Assembly: GCF_000413055.1 (NCBI RefSeq)
Contig: NZ_KE332518.1
Span: 2,466,389-2,530,388, forward strand
DNA length: 64,000 bases
Reading direction: 5' to 3'
DNA from: Treponema maltophilum ATCC 51939
GTDB taxonomy: Bacteria > Spirochaetota > Spirochaetia > Treponematales > Treponemataceae
Shown here: positions 33,201-41,755 of the stretch, one piece after another
How positions within the stretch are numbered: position 1 is the first letter of the stretch
Layout: the number at the start of each line of letters is the position of its first letter
Translations under genes and position numbers: made by a program
Notes under the pieces: generated by a model
The model's database searches: none
What the model saw: the letters and a program-made list of their open reading frames with translations, nothing else
Told to the model about the DNA's origin: nothing

Positions 33201-34668
33201 CTACGAACAGGAAATAAACGCGCAGCTTACGCAGATATCCCAGTCGGTAGCCGTCGCGCAGGAAGAAACGAAGGGGTCGTTGGAAGGCATTTTGGGCGAT
33301 CTTGCGTCGTGGCGAGAGCGGCTCAATGCGCAGTTTGAAGAAAACCGTTCGCTGTATACCGAAAAACTTGCCGGTTTGCAGCAAGCCTCCGAAGAACAAA
33401 TCGAACAGGTTCGCCAGATTTTTACTTCCGACATTGCGCATTTTGCAAATATCGCGAAGGACGAAACCGGTAAAATCACCGCCGATTTGGATGAGCTGAA
33501 AGAGCAAAGCAAAAAGGCTTTGGCGGATTACGAAGAACGCACCGAACAGGTTCTTGAAGAATTCAAAAAAGCGTACGAAACCATGCTGGACGACACGCAG
33601 CGCAAAATCCGCGAGGAAAACAGCGACGCCGAACAAAAACTGCGCTTGTTGAAAACGCTCGTACAGGACGCTCAGAAAAAAACCGAAAGCATTCACGAAA
33701 AAACCTTTTTGGAAATTCAAACCGAAGCGAATCATCTTAAAATGAGCATCAACGAAACCGATCGGCAGCTTAAGCAGTTTTTGGCGCAAACGCAGTTGGT
33801 CGAAAAAACGACCGAGATGAAAAATCAGCTTGAAAATCAAATGAAGGAACTGCGCGATCACATTTCGCGGTTCGACAACTTCAAACAGATAACCGACAGC
33901 ATCGAAATGCAGTTCGGCAAAATGCGAAAAATCGATGACGAGATAACGGCAAAGGTTCAGCAGTTTGCGGCCGGAAAAAACAAAATAGACGACATGGAAA
34001 AGGATTTCCGCCAGCTTATGGGATTGTCGTCGTCGATGGATCAAAAAATTCTGGAGCTGAAAAACACGAGCGACGATTTACAGATTCTTCAGGGCGAAGT
34101 GCGGCGCTTTCAGGAAACGCTCGGCGATATTTCCGTGCGTTACGACCGACTCGAAAAGAAAAATATCGTGCTCGATCAAACCATTGAAGGCGTCGACCGC
34201 ACCTTCGACGAGCTGCGCAAACTTGAACAGCGGCTCGGCGAATGTTCGCAGCAAACGCTGGAAATGCCGGCCGCCGTCGATACGCTGCGCACGGATCTGG
34301 ATTCGCTTATGGAAAAATCCGGGCGCATAAACGATTTGGTCGATAAACTGAATAATTTGGACAGTATTTTGGCCGAAACGGATAAGCGCATCGAAAAAGT
34401 CGATACGGCGTGCAGCTGGATAACCAAAACGGAAGTCCGCTTAAGCGAAATGAAAAAAGAAGCGCTTGAGCAAGTGAACCTGCTCGGGGCTCTCGTAAAA
34501 GACCGCGGCAAAAAGAAAGATGCCGGCGCACCGCCGATTGCGGTGCGTGAAAGCGTTATAAAGCTTGCCCATCAAGGATGGAAGGTGGAACAAATTGCGT
34601 CCAGCCTGAATGTAACGATCGGCGAAGTGGAACTTATTTTGGACTTTTACGGCAAAGAAACCCGCTGA
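30265..34668 (+). CDS. Giant membrane-anchored coiled-coil protein (SpiroCoCo-like)
   Basis: A 1467-residue protein, acidic and almost wholly heptad-repeat coiled coil. Residues 1-15 are a hydrophobic anchor. Residues 283-447 and 448 to about 620 are tandem copies of one 165-residue unit (each with YERFK, LKNDLSAA, EKQREKVNEL, AEAEGGQGEKIRSVL, TELSSRQEEVTASLAESRRLLDMIG). The last 40 residues (KLAHQGWKVEQIASSLNVTIGEVELILDFYG) form a helix-turn-helix, as in DUF6115 proteins. This layout matches the spirochaete-specific coiled-coil family. A structural or DNA-tethering role at the inner membrane is inferred. The ATG at 30265 with GGGG seven bases upstream is taken over the GTG at 30253. Confidence 0.85.
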   Translation: MILNILTAAVCFAMLLVFRQLDKNNRSIEKVKKFTDKVLADFDAYFKDRIIQMKNAGVELDVKQSQAVAAVKRLEQNSSAFEARSAEFGAHISVLDDIKKRVLSYEALIKDLFEMSSKVEENLEKIHKQSDFIDKTFKLLSDQQKRLGEIEKKIPQLLLDFEKQNAEYIGRAGVEYTAALDRRFADLETLADAATDKNQQLLEQINEVFEESLSRAAEKADSLEDDVFARLQENTRQRAEEFENLLNRSTQDLTEYIDREKTEIENDLAEQMKAVRNSAADVYERFKDDSDETLENLKNDLSAAVSAQREKVLSDLENQQEQVAAQLEKQREKVNELTGETERILAEAEGGQGEKIRSVLSEQENRFIEAVNDINEKTQTALEEVSNRVYTELSSRQEEVTASLAESRRLLDMIGSGQEEKIRAAIEGQDEKLSKALEKLTSSVAATYERFKNSSTEALESLKNDLSAAAAEQKAKVFSDLENQQQAVAAELEKQREKVNELAGETERILAEAEGGQGEKIRSVLAEQENRFIEAVNEINEKTRTALEEVSNRVYTELSSRQEEVTASLAESRRLLDMIGNGQEEKIRAAIEDQDERLQGAIGAQDEKLSKALEDLSTAAFSQFERRRKELADAAEKQYSALSDEIASLAEQSSAEIERQKKELVEFNTNFGRAEQMLQHMDETVNKRQQESAAAIEQLRRLLESDSASLAKESETHMAQMKDAFKTAYEDAVKHNAKTLQAFFGDTEAQLSDTKKDIEYRLKKLETLASDIDSLDGSFRKLMENAEQRILNEFDLFKNDRGSAQKDFESEINSSYEGMKEIIDGLDRELNELKTRAYDSVSEKLKVFEDDFFKDLNERGENLSTSLEEWKAGFDARLTDVSQRFEDERRSLELQYGEDLKEKLLTLQEKYRQQFTALEEALKNAEADFKDRFDGIDSSLRAFTDAQHEDMEKARQAVEESLKGELDRQQQNTAEQLKRYEQEINAQLTQISQSVAVAQEETKGSLEGILGDLASWRERLNAQFEENRSLYTEKLAGLQQASEEQIEQVRQIFTSDIAHFANIAKDETGKITADLDELKEQSKKALADYEERTEQVLEEFKKAYETMLDDTQRKIREENSDAEQKLRLLKTLVQDAQKKTESIHEKTFLEIQTEANHLKMSINETDRQLKQFLAQTQLVEKTTEMKNQLENQMKELRDHISRFDNFKQITDSIEMQFGKMRKIDDEITAKVQQFAAGKNKIDDMEKDFRQLMGLSSSMDQKILELKNTSDDLQILQGEVRRFQETLGDISVRYDRLEKKNIVLDQTIEGVDRTFDELRKLEQRLGECSQQTLEMPAAVDTLRTDLDSLMEKSGRINDLVDKLNNLDSILAETDKRIEKVDTACSWITKTEVRLSEMKKEALEQVNLLGALVKDRGKKKDAGAPPIAVRESVIKLAHQGWKVEQIASSLNVTIGEVELILDFYGKETR
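31111..32100 (+). repeat. Tandem 495 bp duplication inside the coiled-coil gene
   Basis: The unit starting at 31111 is repeated from 31606 with a period of 495 bp (165 codons) and long stretches of near identity, for example 31320-31500 against 31815-31995. The second copy has an added 13-residue insert (ERLQGAIGAQDEK) near 32050. The high identity shows a recent in-frame duplication or ongoing homogenisation. Confidence 0.85.
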
Positions 34669-34680
34669 GCGCGGTACGCA

Positions 34681-36957
34681 TTACGCATAGTCGGCGCCGA
34701 GCGGGTTTCGGCGCGGCGTGCAACCGGGACAGGGCGTGTCTGCGGCTTCCTTTAAGGCTTCTGTTCGCGCGAGAAGCAAAAGTTCCGTGTCGCGCACGGG
34801 GTCGGCCAAACCGAGCGTCAAATAGCCCGACTGCTGAATGCCGGCCGCTTCGCCGGGCCCGCGCAAACGTAAATCCTCTTCAGCAATAAAAAAACCGTCG
34901 GTACTTTCGTGCATAACCTTCAACCGCTTTTTACCCGTTTCGCTTAGCTTATCGCCGTAAACTAAAAAACACGCCGATTGGGCGTTGCCGCGCCCGACCC
35001 GTCCGCGCAGCTGGTGAAGCGCCGCCAGGCCGAAACGTTCAGCCTGTTCGATAACCATACAGGTCGCATTGGGCACGTCAACGCCAACTTCGACAACGCT
35101 TGTCGCAACAAGCACTTGAATGCGTCCTTCGTAAAAAAAGCGCAGAATCCGGCTTTGGTCTTCTTCGTCCGTTTTTGAATGAATGAGCGCGCACTTGAAT
35201 TCGGGATACACGCGCTCCGATAAAAACGCATACATGTGCTCCGCCGATTTTATGCCGCGCATCTTGTCCCGCGCCGCCGATGCTGACAGTTTTTCGTTTT
35301 CGGTATTCGGCATGGTCTTTGTTTGCGTATCGGCTTCTTCTTCGGCGTTTTCCGCATCTTCGATGCGCGGATACACGAAATACGCTTGATGCCCTTTTTT
35401 CAGTTCTTCGCGCACGGTTTCGTATACGCGCCCTTCGTTTCCCGGCTTTGTCAAATGCGTGAGTACCGGTTTGCGTCCGGCCGGCATGCTTTTTATAAGC
35501 GAAACGTCCAAGTCGCCGTACACGGTGTGGGCAAGCGTTTGCGGGATCGGCGTTGCGCTCATCATTAAAAGGGCGGGGTTTTGAGGCACGGCATCCGGGT
35601 TCGTCTGCCGCGCGTTTACGATCGAGGAGCGGCCTTTGTCTATAATTGTGCCGCGCTGTACGACGCCGAAACGGTGCTGTTCGTCTATAATGACCAGCTT
35701 CAGGTTCCGGTACAGGACATTTTTTGAAAACAAAGCGTGCGTGCCGATAACGATGTCTATGCCGCCGTTTTGAAGTTCCTCCAACAGCGGGATGCGGTTT
35801 TTGTTTTTAACGTTTCCGCTTAAAAAAGCGGCGCGCACACCCTTGCCCGTTCCGCCGCTTAGGGGCTCCAAAAGGCGGGCGGCGTTTTCGGCGTGCTGTT
35901 TTGCAAGAATTTCGGTCGGAGCAAGCAAAGCACACTGCGCGCCCCAGTCGATTGTGCGCAAGGCGGCAAAAAAGGAAACGAGGGTTTTTCCGGAACCGAC
36001 GTCGCCCTGAAGCAAACGCGCCATATAAAAAGACGGCTTTCCTCCGGACGCATCGGATGCCGCAAAGCCCGCGTCTATGTCCGCGTTTATGTCGGCGATC
36101 GCCTGTATTTGGTCTTTTGTGAGCGAAAAGGTTAAGCGGCCGAGCAGTTCTTTTTGGCGCGGCGACAAAAGCGGTTCCAGTTCTTTTTGCGAGCCGACCG
36201 TTTTTTGGAGCGGCGCGCTCATGCCGCTTTTGCGCTCGGTCGCACGCTCGGCAATGTTTTTTTGGAACACGTACAGTTCTTCAAAAATAATCGAACGCTT
36301 TGCCTGTTCGGCTTCTTCCATATTTGCAGGAAAATGAATCGCCTGTACGGCCTTTTGTTTATGGAAAAATCCGTATGCGTCGATAAGCCTTTGAGGAACC
36401 TCGTCTTCAATTCCCTTCCCGTATTCCGAAAGCGCTTTTTTCATTGTTTTACGGATGTGGGTTTGCGTCAAGCCCGCGGTGAGCGCGTACACGGGATAAA
36501 CGGCGCTGTCCGGCAAAATCGAGTTTGCAATGTCGGCAAGGCTTCCTTCTTCGGCAATACGAACTGCATCGAAAGACGAGGATTGTATTTCGCCGTAACG
36601 GTAGGTGAATGCGCCGCTTACGCTTATGAGCGAACCTTCAGGCAGGTTCTTTTGCAAAAAAGGACGATTAAAACACACGAGAGCCGCGCGCTCCGTGCCG
36701 TCGGTTACGATGATTTTCAGCGTTTTCATGCGGCCGAAGCCGAACCATTCGTGCGAAAGCACTTGAGCGGCCGTATGGACTTTTCCCCGCATAAATTCGG
36801 CAAAGGAGCGGCGCCGCGTCCGGTCTTCCCAATCGCGCGGATAATACGACAGCAAATCGGACACCGTAAAAACATTTACACGGGCAAAGGCTTTTGCAAA
36901 AGACGGTCCCACGCCGGAGATACGGTTCAGCGGTATCTCCATGTCCTTCAACTTCAT
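34681..36957 (-). CDS. recG: ATP-dependent DNA helicase RecG
   Basis: A 758-residue RecG, which reverses stalled replication forks and processes Holliday junctions. N-terminal wedge/OB domain (residues about 60-150), Walker A LLQGDVGSGKT near 320, DEQH box in IIDEQHRFG, SATPIPQTL, and motif VI QLRGRVGRG. It is about 60 residues longer than usual because of an acidic insert (EDAENAEEEADTQTKT…) in the second RecA lobe. The start is three bases behind the YggT stop, so the two are coupled. Confidence 0.93.
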   Translation of the reverse strand: MKLKDMEIPLNRISGVGPSFAKAFARVNVFTVSDLLSYYPRDWEDRTRRRSFAEFMRGKVHTAAQVLSHEWFGFGRMKTLKIIVTDGTERAALVCFNRPFLQKNLPEGSLISVSGAFTYRYGEIQSSSFDAVRIAEEGSLADIANSILPDSAVYPVYALTAGLTQTHIRKTMKKALSEYGKGIEDEVPQRLIDAYGFFHKQKAVQAIHFPANMEEAEQAKRSIIFEELYVFQKNIAERATERKSGMSAPLQKTVGSQKELEPLLSPRQKELLGRLTFSLTKDQIQAIADINADIDAGFAASDASGGKPSFYMARLLQGDVGSGKTLVSFFAALRTIDWGAQCALLAPTEILAKQHAENAARLLEPLSGGTGKGVRAAFLSGNVKNKNRIPLLEELQNGGIDIVIGTHALFSKNVLYRNLKLVIIDEQHRFGVVQRGTIIDKGRSSIVNARQTNPDAVPQNPALLMMSATPIPQTLAHTVYGDLDVSLIKSMPAGRKPVLTHLTKPGNEGRVYETVREELKKGHQAYFVYPRIEDAENAEEEADTQTKTMPNTENEKLSASAARDKMRGIKSAEHMYAFLSERVYPEFKCALIHSKTDEEDQSRILRFFYEGRIQVLVATSVVEVGVDVPNATCMVIEQAERFGLAALHQLRGRVGRGNAQSACFLVYGDKLSETGKKRLKVMHESTDGFFIAEEDLRLRGPGEAAGIQQSGYLTLGLADPVRDTELLLLARTEALKEAADTPCPGCTPRRNPLGADYA

Positions 36958-36960
36958 AGG

Positions 36961-37545
36961 CTAGAGCAATAAAAGGGGCAGCACGCTTTTTACAAGCAGT
37001 CCCAAAGCGATTTGAACGACAACACCGCAGCCCAGCGTTATAAGCATCGCCGTTTTCGGCCGGATAAAACGACCTCGCACAAAAAATGCGGGAATTTTGT
37101 AAATTATCGGATTCAAAACCTGATCGACATTGTACCAAATGCGGCTTTGCGTTCTGTTGAGCAGTTCGGCAATCAATCGGACTAAAAGCAAAATATTAAA
37201 AAAAGTTAAAAGCGACGACACAACCGACCATACCATTTGCACAATCACGGCAATAATAACGAGCGGTGAAAAACTGCGCGAGCGCGCGATTTGCTTGAAA
37301 ATCGACGAAATAATGAGTAAAACGCCTACGGAAATAACCGGAGAAATATCGACGGGCGAGTTCCGCGTAAAATTGAATTTGCGGAATGCGTTGAGCCAGG
37401 GGTCGCAGATGTGCGCAAGCAGTTTGCCGAAGGGACTGTAATTGAGGTCGGGCACCCACGTAAAAAAAACGCGTACAATGCATAAAAGCGAATACAGCGA
37501 AACGGCGCTTGCCAATGCCGCAAGCAGGCTGAAGATAATGTACAT
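36961..37545 (-). CDS. YggT family membrane protein
   Basis: A 194-residue protein made of two YggT-like halves, each with two hydrophobic helices (first: LCIVRVFFTWVPDLNYSPFGKLLAHICDPWL in outline; second: LLLVRLIAELLNRTQSRIWYNVDQVLNPI). YggT proteins are linked to osmotic stress and to cell division/FtsZ placement, but the mechanism is unknown. Directly upstream of recG. Confidence 0.83.
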   Translation of the reverse strand: MYIIFSLLAALASAVSLYSLLCIVRVFFTWVPDLNYSPFGKLLAHICDPWLNAFRKFNFTRNSPVDISPVISVGVLLIISSIFKQIARSRSFSPLVIIAVIVQMVWSVVSSLLTFFNILLLVRLIAELLNRTQSRIWYNVDQVLNPIIYKIPAFFVRGRFIRPKTAMLITLGCGVVVQIALGLLVKSVLPLLLL

Positions 37546-37551
37546 AAGCTG

Positions 37552-37580
37552 AATATAACAAAAAAAAGTGCGGGAATCAA
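37552..37580 (-). promoter_or_regulatory. Promoter next to the yggT start (leaderless type)
   Basis: Minus strand TTGATT (37580-37575), 17 bp, TATATT (37557-37552), six bases before the ATG at 37545. No Shine-Dalgarno. Confidence 0.5.
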
Positions 37581-37685
37581 GAAAAAGTCCTGCGACTGAG
37601 AAAACTGTCCGCCTTTATCCGTTTGCTCCGACTTGACCGCGCGGCGCTTAAAAGTGTATATTAGTATAAATACAAGAGGAATTAT

Positions 37686-38213
37686 ATGGTAATCGAAAAA
37701 GATAAAATGGTATCAATCCATTATACGCTGAAGGATGAAGACGGGAACGTGCTCGATTCGTCCGAAGGTTCCGTGCCGCTGGAATATCTTCACGGATACG
37801 GCAACTTGATTCCGGGTTTGGAAAGGCAGCTCGAAGGCAAAGAGGCCGGCAAATCTTTGTCGGTTTCGGTTGAACCGGCCGAAGCGTACGGCGAATATTC
37901 AAAAGATTTGGTTGTAACGATTCCGCGCGCGAATTTCGACACGGGAACAAAGATTGAAGTCGGCATGCAATTTGAAACGGGTTCCGGCGCAATGAGCCGC
38001 ATTGTTCGCGTTACAAAAATTGACGGCGACAACATAACGGTGGACGCGAACCACGAGCTCGCCGGCAAAAAGCTGTTTTTTGATGTAAACATAACCGATG
38101 TGCGCGATGCGACCGATGAAGAGCTTTCAGCCGCTTCCGGCGATTCATGCGGCTGCTCCTCGGGCGGATGCGGCGGGTGTTCCGGCTGCGGCGGCGGATG
38201 CGGGTGCTTTTAA
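37686..38213 (+). CDS. slyD: SlyD-like FKBP peptidyl-prolyl isomerase with cysteine-rich tail
   Basis: A 175-residue FKBP-type isomerase/chaperone: MVSIHYTLKDEDGNVLDSS, PLEYLHGYGNLIPGLERQLEGK, an inserted-in-flap domain (70-120) and AGKKLFFDVNI. The last 22 residues are almost only Cys, Gly and Ser, with seven cysteines and no histidine, where E. coli SlyD has a Cys/His metal-binding tail. The tail could bind Ni, Zn or Cu. CAAGAGGA precedes the ATG. Confidence 0.9.
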   Translation: MVIEKDKMVSIHYTLKDEDGNVLDSSEGSVPLEYLHGYGNLIPGLERQLEGKEAGKSLSVSVEPAEAYGEYSKDLVVTIPRANFDTGTKIEVGMQFETGSGAMSRIVRVTKIDGDNITVDANHELAGKKLFFDVNITDVRDATDEELSAASGDSCGCSSGGCGGCSGCGGGCGCF

Positions 38214-38220
38214 AAGGATT

Positions 38221-38793
38221 TTAAGGCGTTAAAGCCGGCAGCTTTTCAATAGCGGCGCATACTTGTTCCGGACTTAAACCGTCCGCGTTGACAGTCAGCG
38301 CCGCGTTTTTTTTATATTCCGCCGCTCTGCGTTCGTATACGGCGTGAAAAATCTCCCTGCGCCGTTCGTCTGTTTGCGGTTTGTGCCGCTCGATGTAGGC
38401 GGGAAAACTTCCTTCGCGTGCCGCGCGCGCGCAAATGCGCGAAAAAGCTTCTTCTTCGCCGATATCCAAATAAACACAGGTGCCCGTTTTTTTTAAAACC
38501 GACAGCGCGCGCGCGTTGTCGCAGATACCGCCGCCTGCGGCGCATACGACGCCTTTCGCGTTTGTTTTGCTTTTTTCCGCACAAGCGGCTTGAAAAAGCC
38601 GGCACGCTTCAAGTTCGGCTTTTTTAAACGCGGCTTCACCTTTTTGCGCGTACAGTTCGCGGCAGCTTATGCCGCACAGCCGCTCGATAATCGCATCGAT
38701 ATCGAAAAACTCGAAGCTCTTCCGCGCCGCCAAAAGACGGCTGGCGGTCGTTTTTCCCGAATGCTGTATACCAAGCAAAATAACGCACTGCAT
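38221..38793 (-). CDS. aroK: Shikimate kinase
   Basis: A 190-residue P-loop kinase that phosphorylates shikimate in aromatic amino acid synthesis. Walker A LLGIQHSGKTT (the family has GxxGxGK; here GIQHSGKT), shikimate-binding FDIDAIIE with D-x-D, AAGGGI, and an LID arginine region (RHKPQTDERR). Several positions are less conserved than in typical AroK, so another small-molecule kinase is possible. Convergent with slyD at a 7 bp distance. Confidence 0.78.
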   Translation of the reverse strand: MQCVILLGIQHSGKTTASRLLAARKSFEFFDIDAIIERLCGISCRELYAQKGEAAFKKAELEACRLFQAACAEKSKTNAKGVVCAAGGGICDNARALSVLKKTGTCVYLDIGEEEAFSRICARAAREGSFPAYIERHKPQTDERRREIFHAVYERRAAEYKKNAALTVNADGLSPEQVCAAIEKLPALTP

Positions 38794-38815
38794 ATGCTTA
38801 CTATACAGCCTTTTA

Positions 38816-38844
38816 TTGCACCTGTACAGTATTTTTGTTATGAT
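38816..38844 (+). promoter_or_regulatory. Promoter next to the PrsW-like gene start (leaderless type)
   Basis: TTGCAC (38816-38821), 17 bp, TATGAT (38839-38844), five bases before the ATG at 38850. No Shine-Dalgarno. Confidence 0.55.
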
Positions 38845-38849
38845 GAAGT

Positions 38850-39476
38850 ATGATTTTGTACGTAACGCTGGCCATGTGCTTTTTGCCCCTGCTTGCCGGC
38901 ATCGTTTTTTCGGCCGTAAAAGTGCCGTCCTTTAAGCTTTCCTATTCCGTATGGGCGGTCGGCGCGGGCTTTGCCGCCCTCGTTCCGATTATCGTCATTC
39001 AATTCGTTATACGGCGCTTTTTCAATTTTTCGCCCGCTTCTCTTGCCGCCGTTTTTTTGAGCGCTTTGCTTTTTAACGGATTAATCGAAGAAACCGTAAA
39101 GGCGGTCTTTTTATTTTTGCTGCCGGTAAAGGCGGTTCCGCTTTCGGCGTTTACGGCGTCGGCCATTATTGCCGGAACGGCGGTCGGCTCTTTTGAAGCC
39201 CTCGTATACTGCATCGCCGGAACGAATTATTCGCTCGTGCGTTTGATTACGGCCGTGGTGTTGCACGCGCTGTGTTCGGGCCTGTCGGGAATTTTCGTGT
39301 GGACACGTAAAAACGGAAAGGCGCGGGCTGCCGCCCTTGTGTCCGCAACGGTTTGCCACGGCTTATACGATTTTTTTGCTTCGTTCAACGGACTCATCTG
39401 GTGGTTTTCGATTGCGGTGCTTTTATTTGCCGCCGTGAGGCTGCGATATTATTATACCGATTTGCAGCGCGAATAA
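38850..39476 (+). CDS. PrsW-like intramembrane metalloprotease
   Basis: A 208-residue polytopic protein (about seven helices) with the PrsW/CPBP-like catalytic pattern: NGLIEETVK (E80, E81, K84), GSFEALVY (E116), VVLHALCSG (H139) and VCHGLYD (H170). PrsW in Bacillus cleaves an anti-sigma factor; no anti-sigma gene is nearby, so the substrate is open. It begins directly behind its promoter. Confidence 0.75.
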   Translation: MILYVTLAMCFLPLLAGIVFSAVKVPSFKLSYSVWAVGAGFAALVPIIVIQFVIRRFFNFSPASLAAVFLSALLFNGLIEETVKAVFLFLLPVKAVPLSAFTASAIIAGTAVGSFEALVYCIAGTNYSLVRLITAVVLHALCSGLSGIFVWTRKNGKARAAALVSATVCHGLYDFFASFNGLIWWFSIAVLLFAAVRLRYYYTDLQRE

Positions 39477-39523
39477 TTGAAACGCAAGTAACTGAAGTGC
39501 GAACGGATCGACTTCTTGACCGT

Positions 39524-39862
39524 TTAGCCTTCGGCGGCTTCGGAAAGTTCCTGTATGTACTGTGCCAGATTTTTGGTACCGGGCGAATGCAGGAATTCAA
39601 AGCCGATTTCCGTTGCCGAGTCGGCGGTCTTTTTCCATTTGGGCTGCACTATAAGAACGATCGGGTGCTGCGGCGATTTTGACGACAGGACGAATGATGC
39701 TTCATAGTCCGAATCCATGTCGGGGTCAACGACGGCGGGAAAACGGATACAGCAGCCGGAACTGCTTATATCGATTAAAAGACCCGGAAAAATACAGAGT
39801 TCAGGTACGGAAACCTTTCCCGCTTCGCGGAAACGGTGCGTTTTTCGTTCTTTTATTGCCAT
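39524..39862 (-). CDS. PilZ-domain protein (possible c-di-GMP receptor)
   Basis: A 112-residue single PilZ domain: an N-terminal basic motif RKTHRFR and the strand DISSSGCCIRF correspond to the RxxxR and (D/N)xSxxG c-di-GMP-binding motifs. Both are present, so ligand binding is likely. In spirochaetes PilZ proteins affect motility. It is a solitary gene convergent with the PrsW-like gene and divergent from pheT. Confidence 0.85.
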   Translation of the reverse strand: MAIKERKTHRFREAGKVSVPELCIFPGLLIDISSSGCCIRFPAVVDPDMDSDYEASFVLSSKSPQHPIVLIVQPKWKKTADSATEIGFEFLHSPGTKNLAQYIQELSEAAEG

Positions 39863-40013
39863 CGCCTAAAGGATACACTTCTTTTTGCTTCTTTGCAAGC
39901 CTGTTTTCTTTTATTTTTCATTCATGCCGAAGTCTGCCGTCGGAACACGAGGTCTGTACAGCGCCGGCGGATTTCGGTATACTGTAAAAACTACCGAGCT
40001 TAACGGAGGGCAT

Positions 40014-41750
40014 ATGCCTAAAATAGATGTAAACGAAAAGCTTTTTTTTAGTTTGTTGGGTGAAAAATATTCTTACGACGTGCTCGAGCAGCGCTTAACC
40101 TGCGCAAAGGCCGAGCTGGATGAAAAACCTGACCCCAAGGCGCCCGAAAACGAACGAACGATTAAAATCGAACTGAACGATACGAACCGTCCCGACTTAT
40201 GGTCTACCGCCGGCCTTGCGCGCCAACTGCGGCTGCATAAAAATAAAGATGCCGAACAGAGTCGGGAAAGCGGTTATGTTTTATATAAAGACTTTTTGTC
40301 GTCGGCGGGTGAAAGCAAAGATTACGGCTCGCGCGTCATAAACGTGGATCCCGCCTTAAAGGATATCCGTCCTTTTATGAGCGCCTTTGTCATATCCGGA
40401 AAACCGATCGACGAGCCGATGCTGCTCGATGTCATTCAAACGCAGGAAAAATTATGCTGGAATTTCGGCCGCAAGCGCCGCTCGATTTCGATGGGCGTGT
40501 ACCGCTACGCGCCGATTAAATGGCCGGTTTCATATCATGCCGTAGATCCGGATAAAACGAGCTTTGTGCCGTTGGGTTTTGACACGCCGATGAGCTGCCG
40601 CCAAATTATAAGCGAACATCCGAAGGGAAAAGAATACGGCTGGATTTTGGAAAAAGCGAAAAAGTTTCCGCTTTTAAGCGATGCCGCCGGCGAAACGCTT
40701 TCCATGGCGCCGATTATCAACAGCGCATTTTTGGGCGCCGTGCAGGTCGGCGACAGCGATCTTTTGGTTGAAATGACCGGAACCGATATGCCGTCTTTAT
40801 TGCTTGCGACGATGATTGTTGCCTGCGATTTTTTCGACGCGGGCTATACGATTCTTCCCTGCCTTGTAAAGCATCCGTATGACACCGGCTTCGGCAAAGA
40901 CCTCGTAACGCCCTTTTATTTTCAGGAACGGACGCAAGCTTCGGTTGCGGCGGTACGCAAACTTTTGGGCGAAGACCTTTCGGTCGAAAAAATGCTTTCG
41001 GCCCTCGCCCGCACGGGTGTCGAAGCGCAGGAAAAAGACGGCCTTATAAGCGTACTGCCGCCTCCGTACCGCAACGACTTTTTGCATTCGGCGGACGTTA
41101 TCGAAGACATTATGCTCGGCTGCGAATTGTCTGCATTTAAGCCGGAAAAACCGCACGATTTTACGATCGGCCGTCTGTCGCCCGTAACGCTTTTGAGCCG
41201 CAAGGCGAAGGGACTTTTAATCGGCTTGGGCTACCAGGAAATGATTTTCAATTATTTGGGCTCAAAGCGCGACTATATCGAGCGCATGAACATCGACGGT
41301 TCGCAGGTAATCGAAATTGCAAACCCGATGAGCGAAAATTATCAGTTTGTGCGCTCTTCAATTATTCCGTCGCTTTTAAGCGCCGAAGCGGTATCGGGCA
41401 ACGCCGTGTATCCGCATAAGATTTTCGAAATCGGCAAAACGGCTTTTTTATGCGATACGGAAGATACGGGAACAAAAACCCGTCAGTACATAGGATTTTT
41501 GACGGCATCCGCCGATGCGAACTTTAATACGGCGGCAAGCGAAACGGCTTCTCTGCTTTATTTTTTAAACCATGAATACAAGGTTGAAGAAGCTTCCGAT
41601 CCGCGTTTTATTCCCGGCCGGCAGGCGAGCCTTATCGTAAAAGGCAAAGCGGTCGGCATTTTCGGCGAACTGCACCCGGCCGTTCTTGAAAACTGGGACA
41701 TCCGCGTTCCCTGTACGGCGGGCGAAATCGACTTGGAAGCGCTGCTGTAA
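40014..41750 (+). CDS. pheT: Phenylalanyl-tRNA synthetase beta subunit, short archaeal/spirochaetal type
   Basis: A 578-residue PheT that pairs with PheS (not in the window) to charge tRNA-Phe. Compared with the roughly 800-residue bacterial form it lacks the N-terminal EMAP/OB and C-terminal anticodon domains, the pattern of archaeal and spirochaetal enzymes. B3/B4 editing-like region about 100-290 (IKIELNDTNRPDLWS, RRSISMGVYRY), B5 region 300-400 and catalytic-like core to the end (NPMSENYQFVRSSIIPSLL). The ATG at 40014 has GGAGG seven bases upstream; the frame is open further upstream to 39885 but without coding character. Confidence 0.92.
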   Translation: MPKIDVNEKLFFSLLGEKYSYDVLEQRLTCAKAELDEKPDPKAPENERTIKIELNDTNRPDLWSTAGLARQLRLHKNKDAEQSRESGYVLYKDFLSSAGESKDYGSRVINVDPALKDIRPFMSAFVISGKPIDEPMLLDVIQTQEKLCWNFGRKRRSISMGVYRYAPIKWPVSYHAVDPDKTSFVPLGFDTPMSCRQIISEHPKGKEYGWILEKAKKFPLLSDAAGETLSMAPIINSAFLGAVQVGDSDLLVEMTGTDMPSLLLATMIVACDFFDAGYTILPCLVKHPYDTGFGKDLVTPFYFQERTQASVAAVRKLLGEDLSVEKMLSALARTGVEAQEKDGLISVLPPPYRNDFLHSADVIEDIMLGCELSAFKPEKPHDFTIGRLSPVTLLSRKAKGLLIGLGYQEMIFNYLGSKRDYIERMNIDGSQVIEIANPMSENYQFVRSSIIPSLLSAEAVSGNAVYPHKIFEIGKTAFLCDTEDTGTKTRQYIGFLTASADANFNTAASETASLLYFLNHEYKVEEASDPRFIPGRQASLIVKGKAVGIFGELHPAVLENWDIRVPCTAGEIDLEALL

Positions 41751-41755
41751 ATCAA

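Noticed and set aside
32896..34044. 382-codon minus-strand frame opposite the coiled-coil gene
   Set aside because: Composition (F, R, L rich) is the usual antisense shadow; no ribosome binding site or family pattern.
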